From Nostoc sp. NIES-4103 (lineage in GTDB: Bacteria > Cyanobacteriota > Cyanobacteriia > Cyanobacteriales > Nostocaceae), in contig NZ_AP018288.1 of assembly GCF_002368335.1 (NCBI RefSeq), positions 6,639,221 through 6,703,220 of the forward strand: a DNA stretch of 64,000 nt, in the 5' to 3' direction. Below, piece by piece: positions 32,414 to 41,216 of this stretch. The notes beneath the pieces were generated by a model. That model worked only from the letters and a program-made list of their open reading frames with translations, ran no database searches and was not told the origin of the DNA. The translations under genes and the position numbers were made by a program. The stretch's first letter is position 1. The number at the start of each line of letters is the position of its first letter.

Positions 32414-33961
32414 GTGACAACAAATATGTTATCTCAACACTCCACAGTCAACAACCAACAATTATCTTTTTTACGTAATCAAGTTTTTTTTGAACTTAGC
32501 CAATTTTTTTCTTTAGCTCAACTTGAAGGTGTAAAAAATTGTGCTACCAAACTTAAAGAAGTGCTTCCTATTCAATCCCATCTACAACAAAACAAAGTTC
32601 TTGTAGCTTATGGAGGAGGGAAGGATAGCTCTTACATGCTTACTTTTGTAAGGATGGTACAGTTATTTCTGTTCAAAAAAAATGGAGAAACATTTCAAAT
32701 ACGTGTAGCAACTAACCGTCACGGTGGTATGCCAAACAGTGTGATGGAAAATATTCATCGAGTGTACTGTGCTTTGCAACTCTATGATGATCCTGATGTT
32801 GAACTTCTGCTGATTGATGGTAACAAAGTCAGTTCTTTTGACCCTCGTCTTCCACTTCCTCATACTGTTATTGAGCAGAACCGCCAAGATATTTTGATGA
32901 CTGGACATCGAACTCAGGCAGCTTCTCGTCCTACATTCTGCAATGCCTGTAATATCAGTATGGTTAACTCTTTTGGAGTTGCTTCATGCTACCAAGGTGG
33001 TGTAGATGTAATCATCACTGGTGATTCTCGTAAAGAACAAAGAGCTTATATGCTTTGGGTTAACCGTCTTGCCCAAAAACTGAATCCAAATTTATTACCT
33101 CATGGACATGGATTTAGAAATTTCCTCAAGACTCTAGATATCATTTCTCAAAGTTATTTCAGTGAAATCTACGGAGAGAAAGCTAATGATCAGATCGAAG
33201 CACATAAAATAGTTGCTGATGAACTGGCTCTAGAACCATTATTTTTTTCTATCTATAACTATACAGAATATGCTGTTGGTGACCATTGGGAACTATTGAC
33301 CAAGTATTTGGGATTTGAGTTCGACGAACTTGCATTTAGCTTTTCTGAATCTGACTGTGCTAATCCTGCACTCATGGCTCACCTACGTGGACTTAAATGT
33401 CAACATGTTTACGGTCGAACTTATGTTGAAGGCATAGAAGAATATGTTAAGTTCGCTATATGTTTGATGCGCCAAAAGCATTTTCCTGATTTTCTAATAG
33501 ACCAAATTAGCCAGCGATACAGTAACGAAGAGGCTATAAAACTGATGCGTCAAAAGATCAATGCTTTTGCTCTTGAGTCTTTTGGCATCACTGAAGAACA
33601 GTTAATTTGCATGGTCTATGCCCCCTTCTCAGAAAAAGGCAGAAATCTAGAGACATATCTTATAAGAGAACAGCCTCACCTTCTACCTGATATCAACAAG
33701 ATTCACAAGCTTCTTGAGAGAAAAACAGAGAGTGAAATATCACAGCAAGCTAACGATATAGCTAGTGCTTTGCATGATATAACTGGACTAAACTTAGCAC
33801 AATTAATAACATGTTATGATTCACCAATGCTGGGATCGAACCATAATGGAAAATCTGACATAGTGAATTTGATTTTAGACCGAGATCCTCATAAAGGCAT
33901 AATTGAAACCCGCCACAGCCCCAATGGTTCAATTGTGTATGAAATGATTTCCGGACGATAA
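32414..33961 (+). CDS. PP-loop ATP pyrophosphatase, first gene of unknown biosynthetic operon
   Basis: The 515-residue protein carries a PP-loop, VLVAYGGGKDSSYML (GGGKDSS at residues 67-73), the signature of N-type ATP pyrophosphatases such as TtcA/TilS and the synthetase domain of asparagine synthetase. A C-x2-C pair follows in TFCNACNISMVNSFG (about residues 175-189), then DVIITGDSRKEQRAYMLW. The enzyme should adenylate a carbonyl or carboxyl group for attack by ammonia, an amine or sulfur. The C-terminal 250 residues match nothing I know. It starts the operon, probably at GTG 32414 or ATG 32426. The CxxC resembles thiolating members, so sulfur transfer is possible. Confidence 0.82.
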   Translation: MTTNMLSQHSTVNNQQLSFLRNQVFFELSQFFSLAQLEGVKNCATKLKEVLPIQSHLQQNKVLVAYGGGKDSSYMLTFVRMVQLFLFKKNGETFQIRVATNRHGGMPNSVMENIHRVYCALQLYDDPDVELLLIDGNKVSSFDPRLPLPHTVIEQNRQDILMTGHRTQAASRPTFCNACNISMVNSFGVASCYQGGVDVIITGDSRKEQRAYMLWVNRLAQKLNPNLLPHGHGFRNFLKTLDIISQSYFSEIYGEKANDQIEAHKIVADELALEPLFFSIYNYTEYAVGDHWELLTKYLGFEFDELAFSFSESDCANPALMAHLRGLKCQHVYGRTYVEGIEEYVKFAICLMRQKHFPDFLIDQISQRYSNEEAIKLMRQKINAFALESFGITEEQLICMVYAPFSEKGRNLETYLIREQPHLLPDINKIHKLLERKTESEISQQANDIASALHDITGLNLAQLITCYDSPMLGSNHNGKSDIVNLILDRDPHKGIIETRHSPNGSIVYEMISGR

Positions 33962-33978
33962 AGTTAAAAAGAAAAAGT

Positions 33979-35268
33979 ATGCTATCTACAACTCAAAATA
34001 TATTCCTCCAAATTGGAGCAACTAGAGATGGATTAGACCCCTATTTAGATGCATGCTGGCAGCGGGGTATGAAGGCAGTTCTCATTGAAACGCCAGATTA
34101 TATTCAATGGCGGCGAAAGCTAGGTAGGCGTACTTTTGATATTGAACTACCTGTTGAACAGCCAAATGATCCTAATCAAGTTCTGAATGCACTAGGTGAC
34201 TTGAGCAAAAAACTGAAGTTAATTCTGCCAGGTTTTGAGCGTTATGTTGAATGTGTGTACACTCTTGCCGAAATCTTGCAAATACCACCATGGCAGAAAA
34301 CGATATCTCCTCATTTTGTTCCTCCTGATAAGTGGAATCAAAGAAGACTTCTATCTCAAAAAACTTCTTCAGTTTTACAGCCAGCTTATATGATGCTCTC
34401 TTTGCATCATGCAGAAGCATTCTCATTAGGTAATCTCAAATATCCACTTGTGATTAAACCTGTTAATGGTGGTGGTGGACTCGGAGTTTTTTTGGTAAAA
34501 AACCCTCTACAGTTGGAGAAATCATTAACTGAACTAAAAAAGCTTACAAATTACGATGGGAGTATTTTTGACAAAATTATTGTTGAAGAATACGTTTCGG
34601 GTGTAGAGTATTCTGTGCAAGGAATTTCTCAGGGAGGTATAGCGGTAATCCTAACAGTGTGCGAAAAAATTATTTTGCAAGAACATATTTCTGAAATTAA
34701 CAATATCTCAGGATTTCGAGAAGTTGGTCATGTAGCCGCTGCGGGTAGTTGGAATAACTCTGATATTCAACAATTCACTCAGTTATGTATTGATGCAGTT
34801 GGATATTCTCAAGGGCCATTTCATATTGATTTGATACAAAACAGCCAAAATATTTACTTTATTGAAATGGGCTTTCGACTTTCAGGCGGAGGGCTAGTAA
34901 ATCTGATTAAAAAAGTTACAAGCATTGACTGGGCAGAGGCATCCTTTGCTAGCCATCTCGAAAACCAATATCTGTTGCCATTCACTTCTACCAAGAATAA
35001 GTTTGTAGGGCAAATGACAGCTGTATCTTCTGAAGAAATAAAAATAGGTGAGCATTTACACAATTTGGGATTCGCTGTTGAAATAGAAAAGTTTTCACCT
35101 CTTAAATATCCATCTGATTTAGCAACATATATTCCCAAAAGTCTAGCGGCTGATTTCATGCGGCATACAGGTTATTTGGGGCGAATTACGGTTTCATCTC
35201 AAAGTTTAACAGAAGTGAAAAACCTACTTCAAAAGTGTATTTCTCCACGGTTAAACTATCAAAAATAG
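33979..35268 (+). CDS. ATP-grasp ligase of the first biosynthetic operon
   Basis: This 429-residue ATP-grasp enzyme is predicted to join a carboxylate, via an acyl phosphate, to an amine. The ATP-binding segments are clear: LKYPLVIKPVNGGGGLGVFLV (about residues 152-172), the acidic IVEEYVSGVEYSVQG (about 201-215) and the metal-binding FIEMGFRLSGGG (about 294-305). In that last motif the usual E-x-N is E-x-G. The N-terminal domain begins NIFLQIGATRDG. It lies 17 bp after the PP-loop gene and 11 bp before the amidotransferase, so it is operonic. The substrate is unknown. Confidence 0.86.
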   Translation: MLSTTQNIFLQIGATRDGLDPYLDACWQRGMKAVLIETPDYIQWRRKLGRRTFDIELPVEQPNDPNQVLNALGDLSKKLKLILPGFERYVECVYTLAEILQIPPWQKTISPHFVPPDKWNQRRLLSQKTSSVLQPAYMMLSLHHAEAFSLGNLKYPLVIKPVNGGGGLGVFLVKNPLQLEKSLTELKKLTNYDGSIFDKIIVEEYVSGVEYSVQGISQGGIAVILTVCEKIILQEHISEINNISGFREVGHVAAAGSWNNSDIQQFTQLCIDAVGYSQGPFHIDLIQNSQNIYFIEMGFRLSGGGLVNLIKKVTSIDWAEASFASHLENQYLLPFTSTKNKFVGQMTAVSSEEIKIGEHLHNLGFAVEIEKFSPLKYPSDLATYIPKSLAADFMRHTGYLGRITVSSQSLTEVKNLLQKCISPRLNYQK

Positions 35269-35279
35269 GATGAATTACC

Positions 35280-36005
35280 ATGTGTAGAATGATTCTTGCT
35301 ATGGGTAGCTTTTCAACCCATTCTGTACTCAACGCAGCCCTCTCCATGAGTGAAGGTGTTACAGCATCTGATGATGCTCCTATTTGTCGTCATCCAAACG
35401 GATGGGGTGCTTTGTGGAGAAATAAGACCGTCTCTGAGGGATTATCTGTTCACAAGGATACACGTTCTTTTAAAGAAAGTTTTGAACAATCTTTACTTCA
35501 CAAAATTGAAACTGACTTTCTCGTGGTACATGTAAGACACGCAACCCTCACGCACAACCAGGGTATTGAATACACTCATCCTATTACACAAAAAGGAATG
35601 GTTGTGCCCTGGTATCTTTTCCATAACGGCTTTCTTCCTACTGTTTACCAAAAGCTGGGACTTGAACGCTCAAGCTTTGATTCTAGAGAGTACTTTGATT
35701 ACATTATTCCTCAAGGAGAGGAGAAATTTCCTAACAACCTTGAAATCATAGAAAAGTTAGAAAAGCTTGCACCAGGTGGTAGTTCTGCTAATGCTATAGT
35801 TGTAAATTCCAAAAGGGCTTATGTAATTCATTGGACTCCAAAAGATACCCGTTTTCCGTCATACTTCACAATGTATAAATTACAAACACAGTCCGCAGTT
35901 TTCATTGCTTCTGAAATTATTCCCGAAATTGCCTCCCATGAAAACTGGATTCCATTAGTTCAAAGGGAAATTATAGAACTTCCATTTGTGGATTATAAAA
36001 AATGA
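35280..36005 (+). CDS. Class II glutamine amidotransferase domain protein
   Basis: The protein has 241 residues and starts MCRMILAMG. After Met removal, Cys2 would be the N-terminal nucleophile of a class II (Ntn) glutamine amidotransferase. Other family motifs follow: HPNGWGALWRN (about residues 38-48), VVHVRHATLTHNQGIEYTHPI (about 82-102) and WYLFHNGFLP (about 112-121). It should release ammonia from glutamine or cleave a gamma-glutamyl amide, as EgtC-type relatives do. With a separate PP-loop protein in the operon, the pair resembles a split asparagine-synthetase-like system. The stop overlaps the next start (ATGA). Confidence 0.85.
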   Translation: MCRMILAMGSFSTHSVLNAALSMSEGVTASDDAPICRHPNGWGALWRNKTVSEGLSVHKDTRSFKESFEQSLLHKIETDFLVVHVRHATLTHNQGIEYTHPITQKGMVVPWYLFHNGFLPTVYQKLGLERSSFDSREYFDYIIPQGEEKFPNNLEIIEKLEKLAPGGSSANAIVVNSKRAYVIHWTPKDTRFPSYFTMYKLQTQSAVFIASEIIPEIASHENWIPLVQREIIELPFVDYKK

Positions 36006-36811
36006 AAAGCATTAACAAAATTTGGAAAGAGATTGTTTATAATTTCGGTGAACAATCATTGAATATTGATGCATTAAAAGGAATTGCTGAAAACAATTAT
36101 GCAGCAATTGTTATCAAAAATCTCCTCACTCAGAATATCCTTGATAATACTCTTGAAGTCATCCAGGATAATCTTAAACAAGCAGTAGCCACTCAGTATT
36201 CTAATGGAACTCTGACCACGATAGGCCCGTATCTGGCGAAATATCTCAACCAACCTGACAAATATTTTATAGAAGCTCAAGCAAATAGCTCGTTGTTTCC
36301 AAAAGATTTTGATATTTCTCATTATGTCAGAGAACAACTACAACGCATTTTTAAATTACAAAGTCTGACAATAGCACAAGAATCAGATGGACGAAAATAT
36401 GCGCCGTTTATTGTCAGAATTCATTCTCATGGTGTGATGAATCCTTTACATAACGACAATATTATGAGGGATGCTAGATCAACGAATTTGTTACTTGCAA
36501 AGCTAAAATATCAACTGAGTTGTATTATCTGTATTCAAGAGTGTGATAGTGGAGGTAACTTACGTCATTATATGAAACCTTGGACTCCTGATGATGAAAA
36601 GTATAAAATTAAAAATGGAATTGGATATGATTATGAAGTTGTAAAAGACAAACCTTGTTTTGTTTTTAAACCGAAAGTGGGTGATGTTTATCTTATAAAT
36701 CCAACAAATTATCATGAAATTGATGAGGTGTTAGGTAAAACACGGGTTACAGTAGGTTTCTTTATTGGTTTTTTTGACACTGAGCTAAAACATGGTGTAG
36801 TTTGGAGTTAA
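36002..36811 (+). CDS. 2OG-Fe(II) oxygenase-like protein of the first biosynthetic operon
   Basis: This 269-residue protein has a double-stranded beta-helix-type pattern. HSHGVMNPLHNDNIMRD (about residues 140-156) contains H-x-D, and NPTNYHEIDEVLGKTRVTVGF (about 238-258) supplies the distal His and an Arg ten residues later that could bind 2-oxoglutarate. This suggests a non-haem iron, 2-oxoglutarate-dependent hydroxylase or related tailoring oxidase. Family membership is inferred from these motifs only. It overlaps the amidotransferase stop by 4 bp. An exporter gene follows after a gap that contains a MITE-like element. Confidence 0.7.
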   Translation: MKSINKIWKEIVYNFGEQSLNIDALKGIAENNYAAIVIKNLLTQNILDNTLEVIQDNLKQAVATQYSNGTLTTIGPYLAKYLNQPDKYFIEAQANSSLFPKDFDISHYVREQLQRIFKLQSLTIAQESDGRKYAPFIVRIHSHGVMNPLHNDNIMRDARSTNLLLAKLKYQLSCIICIQECDSGGNLRHYMKPWTPDDEKYKIKNGIGYDYEVVKDKPCFVFKPKVGDVYLINPTNYHEIDEVLGKTRVTVGFFIGFFDTELKHGVVWS

Positions 36812-37168
36812 TAATTAGCTGTACAGATTTCACATTATAGTGAAAAATTTGCATTGCTGATTGCAAGTATTAATTAGGCTTAGAGGTTGTTTGGAAAGTA
36901 GTAAAATATACTAAATACCCCTCTCCAAACCTCTCCCCTAAACGGAGAGAGGCTTTGATCATTTTAAAGTTTATTATCATCCTTTTTAAACATCCTTTCA
37001 GGCATGATATAAGTACGATTCATAGGGTAGATATAAATATACAAATAATAAAATTTTTTGTATTATTTGAAATCAAGCTTAGCTGAATTTACGACGCTAG
37101 AAATTTAAAAATCATTAGATAAATTAATCTTTCTATCATCAAGTATTTTTTAGAAGGAGACAAAATAG
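36812..37168. other. Gap between the oxygenase and exporter genes
   Basis: This 357-bp AT-rich gap includes the MITE-like element at 36882-36998. A strong ribosome-binding site for the exporter (AAGGAGA, about 37155-37161) lies at its right end. The transporter may have its own promoter here. Confidence 0.5.
36882..36998. repeat. MITE-like element (AGAGGTTGTTTGGAAAGT ends), copy 1
   Basis: The left end AGAGGTTGTTTGGAAAGT and the complement of the right end (AAAGGATGTTTAAAAAGG) are similar inverted repeats. The interior has CCCCTCTCC...GGAGAGAGG. The unit is 117 bp and shorter than its relatives at 58606 and 62791. Confidence 0.6.
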
Positions 37169-38041
37169 TTGGCAGCTAAAGATACTTTGCTAGCAGTGCT
37201 TGTTGCACTTATCTGGGGGCTTAATTTTGTTGTTATCAAGCTCGGACTTGATGCATTTCCCCCACTTCTGTTTTCGTGTCTAAGATTTACTGTTGCAGCC
37301 TTTCCTGCTGTAATTTTTTTGAAAAGAGGTCAAATATCCTGGAAATGGATTCTAGTAATAGGTTTTACTCTAGGTGTTGTTAAATATTCTTTTCTATTTA
37401 TAGGGATTAAAGTTGGTACGCCTGCTGGACTTGCTTCTCTTGTTCTTCAGTCGCAGGTTCTCTTTACCTCTTTGCTTTCTGCTAGGATATTGAATGATGC
37501 CCCAGTGCTTTGGCAAAAAATTGGTATTAGTGTTGCTTTTACTGGGCTGGGATTAATTGCTTCAAGTATGATTAATAGTGCTAATTTTTTGGGTTTTTGC
37601 TTGGTTATAATGGCATCTTTAGCTTGGGCTTTTGCAAATATTTTCTTAAAATTGGCAGGTAAAGTTGATATGTTCAGGCTCATGATCTGGATGAGTATTG
37701 TCCCTCCTCTACCACTACTTGCTTTATCAATAATTTTTGAAAATGGTCAGCAAGATGCTATTACTAATATTAATTTGCTTGGGGTAGGAACAATTCTTTA
37801 TACAGGACTAATTGCCACTGTCATTGCCTTTGGCATTTGGGGATGGTTATTAAGAATATATTCAGCGAATATTGTGACACCTTTTGCTCTACTTGTGCCG
37901 GTGTTTGGATTGGGTTCTTCTGCTTTATTCCTTCATGAAAAAATTACCACAATCAACTTAGTAGCATCATTATTAATTTTGACAGGTTTATTTTTGATTG
38001 TGTTTGGAAGAAAATTTTCAAGCAGAGCAATTCAACCTTAA
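37169..38041 (+). CDS. EamA/DMT-family exporter
   Basis: This 290-residue drug/metabolite transporter has ten predicted spans in two EamA repeats, starting AVLVALIWGLNFVVIKLGLD (about residues 9-28) and with the second repeat near MASLAWAFANIFLKLAGKV. Members export amino acids and small metabolites. The start is TTG (37169), with AAGGAGA eight bases upstream. It follows the PP-loop/ATP-grasp/amidotransferase/oxygenase genes on the same strand and is the natural candidate exporter of their product, which is inference from context. The 357-bp gap to the operon leaves room for a separate promoter. Confidence 0.87.
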   Translation: MAAKDTLLAVLVALIWGLNFVVIKLGLDAFPPLLFSCLRFTVAAFPAVIFLKRGQISWKWILVIGFTLGVVKYSFLFIGIKVGTPAGLASLVLQSQVLFTSLLSARILNDAPVLWQKIGISVAFTGLGLIASSMINSANFLGFCLVIMASLAWAFANIFLKLAGKVDMFRLMIWMSIVPPLPLLALSIIFENGQQDAITNINLLGVGTILYTGLIATVIAFGIWGWLLRIYSANIVTPFALLVPVFGLGSSALFLHEKITTINLVASLLILTGLFLIVFGRKFSSRAIQP

Positions 38042-38086
38042 AATGGCATAATTAACATTGGCTATCAAATCAATATCTGTATAAAA

Positions 38087-39058
38087 CTAATATCGCCAGT
38101 CTTCTAACTGCGTTACTAGAAAATAGCGCACATGGTCAACGAAAGCAGAACCCCATTTGTGAGTGCCATGTCCCATCCCAGGAACGACATAACAAGCGCC
38201 ATCGCCAAAAGACTTAGCACACTCTTGAGCATCTCTAATGCTGACAATGGGGTCGTTAGCACCGACTAAGAAGCGAACTCGACGCGGAGGTTTTACCCGC
38301 TCAACATAAGTCATGGGGTTGCAAGCGCAACTATAGTTGTCAGGGTATTTAAGATTATTGACTAACTGTAAAACCTTAACTAAAGGTTTCATCTGTGGTC
38401 TGGCTCGTTCCAAAATTACTTCTGCTAGTCCACCAAAGGGTGAAGCTGCTAATTCCGGTAAAATCGGGTATCCCCAGCTTTTAGCAAAAGACTGGAGATT
38501 AGCATGACCAATTGTTCCCAACAACCGTTCTCCAAGACCATCAGCAGTAAAGGCATAGGCCGCTTGTAAAACTCCCATACTGACTCCAAACAATGCCAAG
38601 CGACTATCGCCGATACCGTAGCGTTCATAGCAAAAGTTACGTACTCTAGCAATGTCCATTGCAATCTGGCGAAAGATTTGTAAGAGTAGTTTGGTGTCAA
38701 AGCAGACACCCCGATCAAATAATGGCTTAACCTCATTTTCCACTACAGCGGTGAAGCTACGTACTAGGCTACGTTCACCAGACAAAGGTGTATCGAACAA
38801 AGCTACAGCTATGCCCATCTGTGTCAAAGTTGGCACGATGAAAGCGTTCCAGCCATAAGGCGCACACATCCCTTGTAAACCAATCACCAGGGGCGTATGC
38901 TTTATAGGTCGATTCTGTGGGAGAAAGACAGCAACAGGAAAGCCACTTAATCGCTCATCAATATCAGCTACCCCAGTATAAGGAAAAGGCTCGTGAAACC
39001 AGTAGCGATCGCCATTCACACCTGCAAAATTAATTGCATCTGGGCTGTAGATAGGCAT
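38087..39058 (-). CDS. Alpha/beta hydrolase, unknown substrate
   Basis: This 323-residue alpha/beta-hydrolase-fold protein has the nucleophile elbow LFGVSMGVLQAAY (about residue 171), the catalytic acid region LVGANDPIVSIRDAQ (about residue 275) and the histidine in PGMGHGTHKWG (about residue 304). It has no signal peptide. It resembles unassigned hydrolases rather than lipases or haloalkane dehalogenases. It is transcribed toward the first biosynthetic operon and converges with the exporter gene 45 bp away, so it is not part of that operon. A MITE-like element lies just upstream of its start. Confidence 0.8.
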   Translation of the reverse strand: MPIYSPDAINFAGVNGDRYWFHEPFPYTGVADIDERLSGFPVAVFLPQNRPIKHTPLVIGLQGMCAPYGWNAFIVPTLTQMGIAVALFDTPLSGERSLVRSFTAVVENEVKPLFDRGVCFDTKLLLQIFRQIAMDIARVRNFCYERYGIGDSRLALFGVSMGVLQAAYAFTADGLGERLLGTIGHANLQSFAKSWGYPILPELAASPFGGLAEVILERARPQMKPLVKVLQLVNNLKYPDNYSCACNPMTYVERVKPPRRVRFLVGANDPIVSIRDAQECAKSFGDGACYVVPGMGHGTHKWGSAFVDHVRYFLVTQLEDWRY

Positions 39059-39068
39059 GATATATAGA

Positions 39069-39218
39069 TAACCTCAGTTCGGGTTAAGAAGATTTTATCA
39101 AACCGCCCCAGGCACAGAGATCACAGAGTTATGAGAGTTTGAGAGACATTTTGCGTAAATTTTAGGAGTTTCGACTAACGATAGAATCATGGTTTGGGCT
39201 TATCCCGAACTCAGGTTA
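39069..39218. repeat. MITE-like element, copy 2 (uninterrupted, 150 bp)
   Basis: This unit has long terminal inverted repeats (TAACCTCAGTTCGGGTTAAG and the complement of TTATCCCGAACTCAGGTTA). It is the inverted, insertion-free counterpart of the element at 1102-1425. Both contain the internal block AAACTCCTAAAATTTACGC or its complement. No ORF was seen. Confidence 0.8.
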
Positions 39219-39456
39219 GATAATAAAACCCCTCCCCGTGAACGGGGAACTCGGGGCCCCCTCTGGGGATTAGGGCAGGGAAACAAAGCTACGCTTTGGT
39301 GGGGTGGGGTTCTTACGGTTTAATAAGTAATAAACGCGGACATAATATTATAGCTGTCGCCAGTAGTGTTAGGACATCAACAGATGATAAAACCTAGACA
39401 CAAAAAGACCTTTCACCCAGTACCCAGTCCCTAGTCCCCAGTCCCTGGCTATACTT
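39219..39456. other. Gap downstream of leuA
   Basis: It contains GC-rich CCCCTCCCCG/CGGGGA palindromic DNA (about 39230-39310). A CCCAGTACCCAGTCCCTAGTCC short tandem repeat (about 39417-39447) ends 10 bp before the leuA stop and may act as part of its transcript end. No gene was seen. Confidence 0.5.
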
Positions 39457-41082
39457 CTATTTTTCTATCCCAGCCGCGATCGCGCAAGAAACCATTGTCT
39501 GGCTTTGGGTTTGCAAGTAGCGATAAAGACGATTTAAGGCATTGATATAGGCATAAGCTGCTGCTACCACAATATCAGTATCGGATGCTTGCCCAGAGAA
39601 GATGCGTTCTTCATGCCCTATACGAACTGTGACGGTTCCCAATGCATCAATTCCGGCGGTGACAGATTGGACGGAAAACTCAGTTAGTTGATTGGGAATC
39701 TGCACCAGTCGATTGATTGCCTGATACACTGCATCCACTGGGCCAGTACCTACACTCGCATCCGTCAGAATTTTGCCTTCGGGGGTGACAATTGTGATTG
39801 TTGCAGTGGGACAAGTGCAATCACCACAGATTACTTGCACATGTTCGAGTTGATAGCCACTGTCTATATAAAGTTGTGTTTCATCTCGAACGATCGCTTC
39901 TAAATCCCAGTCTGACATTTCTTTTTTCTTGTCTGCAACTTCTTTGAAGCGATTGAAGGCTTTGTTTAAGTCTGTTTCACTCAGTTCAAACCCCAATTCT
40001 TTCAGTCTAGTACGGAAGGCGTTTCTTCCAGAGTGCTTACCCAACACAATGCGATTTTCTGGCAAACCGATGGCGGAGGCTTCCATAATTTCGTAGGTCT
40101 GGCGGTGCTTGATGATACCATCTTGATGGATACCAGACTCATGGGCGAAAGCGTTAGCGCCGACAATTGCTTTATTCGGCTGTATTAACATTCCTGTTAA
40201 TTGGGAAACCAAACAAGAGGTTTTGTAAATCTCCTGAGTTTTGATGTTGCACAAGGGTGCCTCAGAATCGACTGCACGACCAAAGTAAGGGTTAAAAAAG
40301 GGTTTGCGAACTTGCAGGGCCATGACAATTTCTTCTAATGCTGCATTTCCGGCTCGTTCGCCAATGCCATTAATCGTACACTCTACTTGACGCACACCAT
40401 TTTCAATTGCTGCCAAGGCGTTGGCTGTAGCTAAACCCAAATCGTTTTGAGTGTGAATTGAAAGAATCACTTGGTCGATATTGGCAACGTTTTCTCGAAT
40501 ACCTTGGATGAGATTGCCGATTTCTTTGGGTGTGCAGTAGCCAACGGTATCAGGAATATTGATTGTGGTTGCACCTGCTGCGATCGCTGTTTCTAACACC
40601 TGATAAAGAAACTCAGGCTCAGTACGACTAGCATCCATTGGTGAGAATTCTACATCTTCTACAAAGGATTTGGCATAGGCAACCATTTCTTGTGCGATCG
40701 CCAGCACTTCGCTACGAGACTTTTTCAACTGATATTTCAGGTGAATATCAGAGGTAGATATCATTGTATGAATTCTCGGACGAGCAGCACCTTTCAATGC
40801 TTCGGCGGCTGTTTGAATATCCTGACGCACGGCTCTAGCTAAACTGCAAATAATCGGGCCATCCGCTGTCCCTACTTGTTCAGCAATACTTTTAACAGCT
40901 TGAAAATCTCCAGGACTAGCGACAGCAAAGCCGGCTTCAATCACATCAACCCCTAATAGAGCCAGTTGATGAGCGATCGCTAGCTTTTCTTCTACATTTA
41001 GAGTTGCGCCTGGTGACTGTTCGCCATCCCGCAGCGTTGTGTCGAAGATAATAATTCGGTCTGCTTGTGATCTAATGCTCAT
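39457..41082 (-). CDS. leuA: 2-isopropylmalate synthase
   Basis: LeuA condenses acetyl-CoA with 2-oxoisovalerate, the committed step of leucine biosynthesis. The 541-residue protein has the N-terminal catalytic signature IIFDTTLRDGEQSPGATL (residues 11-28), the HTQNDLGLA metal and substrate motif (about residue 205) and HESGIHQDGIIKH (about residue 305). The C-terminal regulatory domain for leucine inhibition is complete (DAVYQAINRLVQIP...). It is monocistronic, flanked by short tandem repeats on both sides, and divergent from a GntR-family regulator gene 134 bp away. Leucine feedback is expected from the family. Confidence 0.96.
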   Translation of the reverse strand: MSIRSQADRIIIFDTTLRDGEQSPGATLNVEEKLAIAHQLALLGVDVIEAGFAVASPGDFQAVKSIAEQVGTADGPIICSLARAVRQDIQTAAEALKGAARPRIHTMISTSDIHLKYQLKKSRSEVLAIAQEMVAYAKSFVEDVEFSPMDASRTEPEFLYQVLETAIAAGATTINIPDTVGYCTPKEIGNLIQGIRENVANIDQVILSIHTQNDLGLATANALAAIENGVRQVECTINGIGERAGNAALEEIVMALQVRKPFFNPYFGRAVDSEAPLCNIKTQEIYKTSCLVSQLTGMLIQPNKAIVGANAFAHESGIHQDGIIKHRQTYEIMEASAIGLPENRIVLGKHSGRNAFRTRLKELGFELSETDLNKAFNRFKEVADKKKEMSDWDLEAIVRDETQLYIDSGYQLEHVQVICGDCTCPTATITIVTPEGKILTDASVGTGPVDAVYQAINRLVQIPNQLTEFSVQSVTAGIDALGTVTVRIGHEERIFSGQASDTDIVVAAAYAYINALNRLYRYLQTQSQTMVSCAIAAGIEK

Positions 41083-41099
41083 AACTGTCTCCGTGGTAT

Positions 41100-41166
41100 T
41101 TAGGGATTGGGGATTGGGAATTGGGAAAATTTTTTCCTAGTCCCTAGTCCCCAATCACCAGTCCCT
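41100..41166. repeat. Short tandem repeats in the leuA-gntR divergent spacer
   Basis: GGGATTGGGGATTGGGAATTGGG units are followed by CTAGTCCCTAGTCCCC units complementary to them, forming a long imperfect hairpin. It occupies the leuA leader region, so it would be transcribed in the leuA mRNA if the promoter lies further right. Confidence 0.7.
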
Positions 41167-41174
41167 GACTTTGA

Positions 41175-41209
41175 ATATTGTATACAATTTTTCGGATATT
41201 GTATACAAT
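41175..41209. promoter_or_regulatory. Tandem palindromic operator for the GntR-family regulator
   Basis: Two identical copies of ATATTGTATACAAT (41175-41188 and 41196-41209) are spaced 21 bp start to start, two helical turns. TTGTATACAA is a perfect palindrome of the T-N-G-T-N2-A-C-N-A type bound by FadR-subfamily GntR regulators. The second copy ends 7 bp before the regulator's ATG, so autorepression is likely. Confidence 0.8.
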
Positions 41210-41216
41210 ATAAATT

